DNA of 5,667 nt from an uncultured Selenomonadaceae bacterium (lineage in GTDB: Bacteria; Bacillota; Negativicutes; Selenomonadales; Selenomonadaceae): assembly GCA_905235425.1 (NCBI GenBank), contig CAJOKY010000161.1:1-5667 (forward strand). Direction: 5' to 3'. Below are positions 5,508 to 5,667 of the stretch, one piece after another. Position numbers and translations under genes: made by a program. Numbering within the stretch: position 1 is the first letter of the stretch; each line of letters begins with the position of its first letter. The notes under the pieces were generated by a model. The model did not search any database. It saw only the letters and a program-made list of their open reading frames with translations, and had not been told where the DNA came from.

Positions 5508-5667
5508 TCATTTAAAATATTTTAACCAAGAATATTTTTGCACATCTTTTGAATAGCCATTTTTTAGCGTACTTGTCAATCTGCCTTTGCAGAAAAATTT
5601 TTTTGCGGTATAATCTTTAAAATTACGATATTCAGAAAATGCCGGCAGACATATAGCCTTGCCAATC
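5508..5667 (-). CDS. C-terminal end of an unrecognised protein, cut by right edge
   Basis: A minus-strand frame is open from the right edge to a TGA at 5508-5510, giving 52 residues. It is rich in lysine and aromatics, with segments FSEYRNFKDYTAKKFF and YSWLKYFK at the end. I do not recognise the family. Support for a real gene end is the length without stops in AT-rich DNA and, mainly, the intrinsic terminator that follows after 7 bases. There is no signal or membrane segment in the visible part. It could still be a chance open frame in a non-coding region. Confidence 0.5.
   Translation of the reverse strand, partial: IGKAICLPAFSEYRNFKDYTAKKFFCKGRLTSTLKNGYSKDVQKYSWLKYFK

Noticed and set aside
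5512..5525. 14-base perfect palindrome TTAAAATATTTTAA as a possible operator
   Set aside because: It lies inside the last codons of the probable upstream gene (LKYF), is pure AT, and sits before the terminator, so an operator for tig is unlikely.
5550..5579. Perfect TTGACA on the minus strand with TATTCA after 18 bases as the tig promoter
   Set aside because: It lies upstream of the strong terminator and inside the probable upstream coding frame, so transcripts from it would mostly stop before tig. The -10 is also poor.
5609..5614. Perfect TATAAT on the plus strand suggesting a divergent promoter
   Set aside because: The best -35 is TTGCAG at 16 bases, three of six matches. The site lies in a probable minus-strand coding frame and no plus-strand gene is visible downstream.

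Overview
The window carries a protein quality-control cluster read entirely from the minus strand. In transcript order it is tig (trigger factor, 5404 to 3920), clpP (3748 to 3140), clpX (3002 to 1767) and lon (1661 to beyond the left edge, so only its N-terminal domain and AAA+ module are here). The order tig-clpP-clpX-lon, strong GAGGTGA-type ribosome binding sites, TTG starts and protein sequence style point to a low-to-mid GC member of the Bacillota. My best guess is the Negativicutes, but no marker in the window proves that class.

Right edge (5405-5667): the end of an unidentified minus-strand gene, a good rho-independent terminator for it, then a candidate promoter and leader for tig. 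The four protease/chaperone genes therefore probably start their own transcription unit. Centre: tig, clpP and clpX are intact, with all catalytic and nucleotide-binding motifs present. Trigger factor has an unusual repetitive lysine/glutamate/alanine tail. ClpX lacks the RKH pore-entrance motif of the characterised proteins. Left: lon is in frame to the edge, and its motif positions match Escherichia coli Lon almost residue for residue.

How the genes work together: trigger factor meets nascent chains at the ribosome exit tunnel. ClpX unfolds tagged or specific substrates and feeds them to the ClpP tetradecamer. Lon is a separate ATP-driven protease for misfolded and regulatory proteins. Co-transcription would match folding capacity with degradation capacity.

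The most unusual part is non-coding. Each of the three spacers (171, 137 and 105 bases) holds an array of heptanucleotide repeats, with a different consensus in each spacer. Two are clear inverted arrays that keep a strict 7-base register on both arms, so the transcript can fold into long hairpins. The third has one heptad arm and a short inverted partner. The arrays touch the stop codons of clpP and clpX and lie next to the ribosome binding sites of clpX and clpP. This resembles in style the heptanucleotide STRR repeats known from cyanobacteria. No defence system, mobile element, CRISPR array, tRNA or rRNA is visible.
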